Source of the DNA: Tetranychus cinnabarinus
Lineage: Eukaryota > Arthropoda > Arachnida > Trombidiformes > Tetranychidae
Direction of reading: 5' to 3'
Assembly (NCBI GenBank): GCA_022266195.1
Contig: WHVY01000001.1
Span: 2,418,001-2,482,000 of the forward strand
DNA: 64,000 nt
Shown here: in pieces, positions 61,101 to 64,000 of the stretch
Layout: each line of letters starts with the position of its first letter
Position numbering within the stretch: the stretch's first letter is position 1
Notes under the pieces: model-generated
Databases searched by the model: none
Seen by the model: only the letters and a program-made list of their open reading frames with translations
Told to the model about the DNA's origin: nothing
Translations under genes and position numbers: made by a program

Positions 61101-63607
61101 ACCTTGAAAAGTATCCAAATCATGGAATCAGTTGAATGATGATGATGATGAGAAAGAAAAGATTCAAAGGAATTGTATTGATCCATGAAAAGAAGGAAAA
61201 AAACTTTTCTCATCTCACTTTTCAGATTGATAGATAAATGGACATCCTTTTCTTTCCACCTTGCTCTTCTTCCGATTCATCATCATCATCTATCCCGATA
61301 GAATAGAAAAGAGAAATTTTTTCATCTTTTCTCTTTGCTTTTCTTCCAAAAATTTCAATGTTCCTCTTTTTTTCACTTTGTTTTTTTCGCCTTCTTCATC
61401 AAATCAATATTCAACTTTTTTTCTTTGTCCTTTTTTTCCATCATGAAATTGAAATGGTAAGAAGGAAACTGAAACAAGACGAAAATTTCAAAGGAAAAGT
61501 CAAATGCCTTTGGGCTTTTACTGTCCATCTTGCTTGCTTTCCCTTCACTTCTCTACCTAATGGTTTACCCATTCAATTGGTGTAATGAATATTTCAACTG
61601 TCACCCTGTTTACCATGTAAAGTTTACTCATTTCCTGTTGTGGCTTTTCAATTTTCAAAGAAAACTAAAAACATTTTCTGTAAACTTTACATTTTAACCA
61701 AACTTCCATTTAGCTGATCAACAAGAAGATAAAAAATTCATTCATGTAAATGTTTTGGCCAACATTTTCTGACAATCAATTGCATGATAGACTACGGCTT
61801 TTTAAAAAGCTTTCTGGACCTATTCTTTTCGCTTGAAAAAAAGTGTTCTGTTTACAGGTAAACCTGTGACTGAGCGAAACTTTGCACATTTAAATTTAGA
61901 TCATCGTCAACGGGTTATTTTCATTATTATTGTCATAAAAGTCGTGAAAACCAGAATAAAATGCATTGATTCCAATGAGTTAAATCGGATGAAGGCTAAA
62001 CTGGGCAGTTCGGTTAACTGTTTATTTTACAGCATTTATCGGTGATTCAGTCAAGTTTTCAAAAGGATTAGTCAAAACCCTTTCTCTTATTGGAAACACA
62101 ATTCAGAAGTCTCTTTTTGAACTAATCATCTTATTAGAAAAATTGGTTTCGATTCATTCACGTCCAAAATTGTGGTAAAATTAAATTAGATTTATGTTGC
62201 TTTCTTGCCCTCAACATTGTTACACATTAAATCAACTTAATCAATATTTTTGATCTCAGATTAGGTAAGGTTACCTTTCAATTTAAGCATATAATGCAAC
62301 AGAGGAAAAGAATGAGATTCCCTGAGTTACGGCAAGTGGAAAGTGGTGAGTCTTTGGGTCAAAAACGTCAGCAATTATCAAGATGTTTGCCGATTTGAGT
62401 TTTGGCTCCACTCGCTTAAACATTTCAAAACAATAATTGAACAGTTTTCAACATTACGGTAATGCAAGGTTTAATTTTTTGATCACTCAAGGCTCAACTG
62501 ATTGTTTCGTCTGACTAAAAGGTTATTTTTGCATATTACTCTGTGCATGAAAAGGCGATGTGAGCCAATCAAAAGCTTAATCTGATGAAGCAAGTTTATT
62601 TGATTTCCAATAAACATCAATTTTGATTGAATAAAGTGGACAATTTATCATTAAAATGTTACCAAGCTTAATCCTCATCTTTGCCCATCAAAACTTGAAG
62701 CTATTACTGAAGTGAATCACGGCAACAAGTGATATTTTTTTAAAATTAGATTGATTGATGAAGGTCAAAAGAAGAGCCAATCTTGAAAATCAATGGATGA
62801 TGCAAAGGTTTGGTCAACCGATGTTGTCTTCCCATTGAGGTTATGCACACAGAGACAGACAACTGGAAAACTGGCTAACACCAAATTTCATCGACCATGA
62901 ACACAGGGAAAACCAGAATCAGTTGAATGAAGCGGACACAAAACACAAGCACACACACACACACAAAGTTTCAAAATGAATCACAACGGCAAGAATGTAC
63001 AAATGGGCAGCAAGCATAAAAGAGCAAAAAAGAAAATAGAAACAAAAGAAGAAAAAGAAGAAAAAAATTATCCCAAAAACTGAGTTGCATCTTGAGCCAG
63101 AATGAAAATTTAACCAATAGCCAGTCATTAATACACAAAAGCTAACACAACAGTCGTGCAATTAGCTTAATCAAATTACATATTCCCATGTTAATGGTAG
63201 ACAAACGTTTCACCAACAACCAACTTCCTGAGGCCTTTATGTTGTAAACTTGACCGGAAGTGGTTTACATTGAATAATAATGATAATGATATTCAACCTT
63301 GTTAATTGTTAATTAGCCGATTTTCCCATTTAAAGATGTATATAAATAATAAAAAAAAAGAAGGTAAAAAGAGGAAGAAGGTAAAGACGAAGATAAAAGT
63401 TGAAAAAAATATGACAACAAAGAAGTTAAGATAATAATATTATTATTGTAGATAAAACATGGAATCATATCAAGTATATATTATTATATAATGAATATCG
63501 GATGCTTGTGGGTGTCAATAGTTATTGTTACAGATGACGGTCCAAATGAAGGAGGAGGTGGGAGGAGAAGGGGAAAATGGATCTTTCTTTTTTTTGTTGT
63601 GATTTCT

Positions 63608-63634
63608 TTTCTTCTTCTTCTTCTTCTTCTTCTT
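63608..63634. repeat. (CTT)n microsatellite
   Basis: About eight CTT units, close upstream of the second copy of the duplicated short element. Confidence 0.9.
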
Positions 63635-63668
63635 AATTCATCCTCTTCTTAAGGTGGTATTGAGACAA

Positions 63669-63753
63669 CCAATGAGACCGGAAACAAGGTAACTTGAAGC
63701 TTGGTTGGAATCTTATCAGTATTAGTATCAAAAGAAATGCTGCCAAGTGAATC
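63669..63753. repeat. Duplicated short element, copy 2
   Basis: Same 24-base word (start CCAATGAGACCGG, end GTAA), AAGCTT, and GCCAAGTGAATC 73 bases from the start, as at 52261-52341. The spacing differs by four bases, so a shared reading frame through the whole element is excluded. Confidence 0.65.
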
Positions 63754-64000
63754 GAATCTAGTTCTTTATGAGAACAAAAAAAAGGAGCACAGTGAAAAGG
63801 TCGCAATGAAGGTGAAAAATAAAGTGAAGAAGAAGATCAAAATTACTTTCTTTGATATTATTGTCATTGTTTAACGATGTTGATGATCATGATGATGATG
63901 TTCAGATGACATTGGTATTAATGCATTGTTTCGCCAATGGAAATGAGCAGCAAAAGAAGGAAAGAAGAGTAAAAAATTATTATTAATGAACATGTAGGAA

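Larger units (their letters stand above)
51583..64000. other. 12.4-kb gene-poor region downstream of the BCL11 gene
   Basis: No intact gene is supportable. It contains a telomere-like tract (52502-52535), an ATC microsatellite (53232-53279), two copies of a short conserved element (52261-52341 and 63669-63753), a degenerate coding-like patch on the minus strand (57373-58117) and (CTT)n at 63608-63634. The rest is AT-rich simple sequence. It may be regulatory territory of BCL11 or of a gene beyond the window. Confidence 0.45.

Noticed and set aside
1..64000. tRNA, rRNA, CRISPR arrays or bacterial operon features
   Set aside because: I looked for tRNA T-loop patterns, regularly spaced repeats and operon-like ORF packing and found none. 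The window is a eukaryotic nuclear sequence.

Overview
This looks like nuclear DNA of an arthropod, most plausibly an acariform mite such as a spider mite. The sequence is AT-rich. Coding exons are split by GT-AG introns, many of only 60-150 bp, and AATAAA poly(A) signals follow the genes. There is a tandem array of chemosensory gustatory-receptor (GR) genes of the kind strongly expanded in spider mites. The species call is inference. I rebuilt seven protein-coding genes by joining exons across splice sites by eye.

1-12.6 kb, minus strand: three closely related GR genes (GR-1, GR-2, GR-3) in head-to-tail array. Coding sequence, parts of the introns, a 3' flank and 5' flanks are shared between units. 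GR-1 has lost (or never gained) an intron present in the other two. A 249-bp TIR element inserted at a TA between GR-1 and GR-2, and the paralogous unit shows the empty site. Intron 2 of GR-3 is swollen from about 0.56 to 3.26 kb by a large palindrome whose arms are nearly identical over hundreds of bases.

12.9-19.6 kb: a small RRM/RGG RNA-binding protein (minus) and the mismatch-repair ATPase MSH6 (plus) lie back to back. Each has a 5'UTR intron, and about 1.1 kb separates them.

19.6-30 kb: a leucine-zipper protein (plus, 24.7-26.0 kb) with a non-canonical basic region, possibly CHOP/ATF-like. It sits between two arms of an inverted duplication of about 0.8 kb each (21.7-22.6 and 28.9-29.7 kb). 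A degenerate four-unit tandem repeat follows the gene.

30-64 kb: a gene-poor landscape around one developmental regulator, a BCL11/CG9650-type zinc-finger factor with two coding exons (43.1-51.3 kb) and a 5.5-kb intron. I can support only seven genes in 64 kb. The flanks of the BCL11 gene (about 13 kb on each side) are simple-sequence-rich non-coding DNA. They contain a telomere-like CCTAA tract, a duplicated 24-base element, and a degenerate stretch that resembles decayed coding sequence.

The genes do not form one pathway: chemosensation, RNA binding, DNA repair and two transcription factors. The most unusual items are structural: the intronic palindrome, the inverted duplication framing the zipper gene, and the TIR element with its visible empty site.
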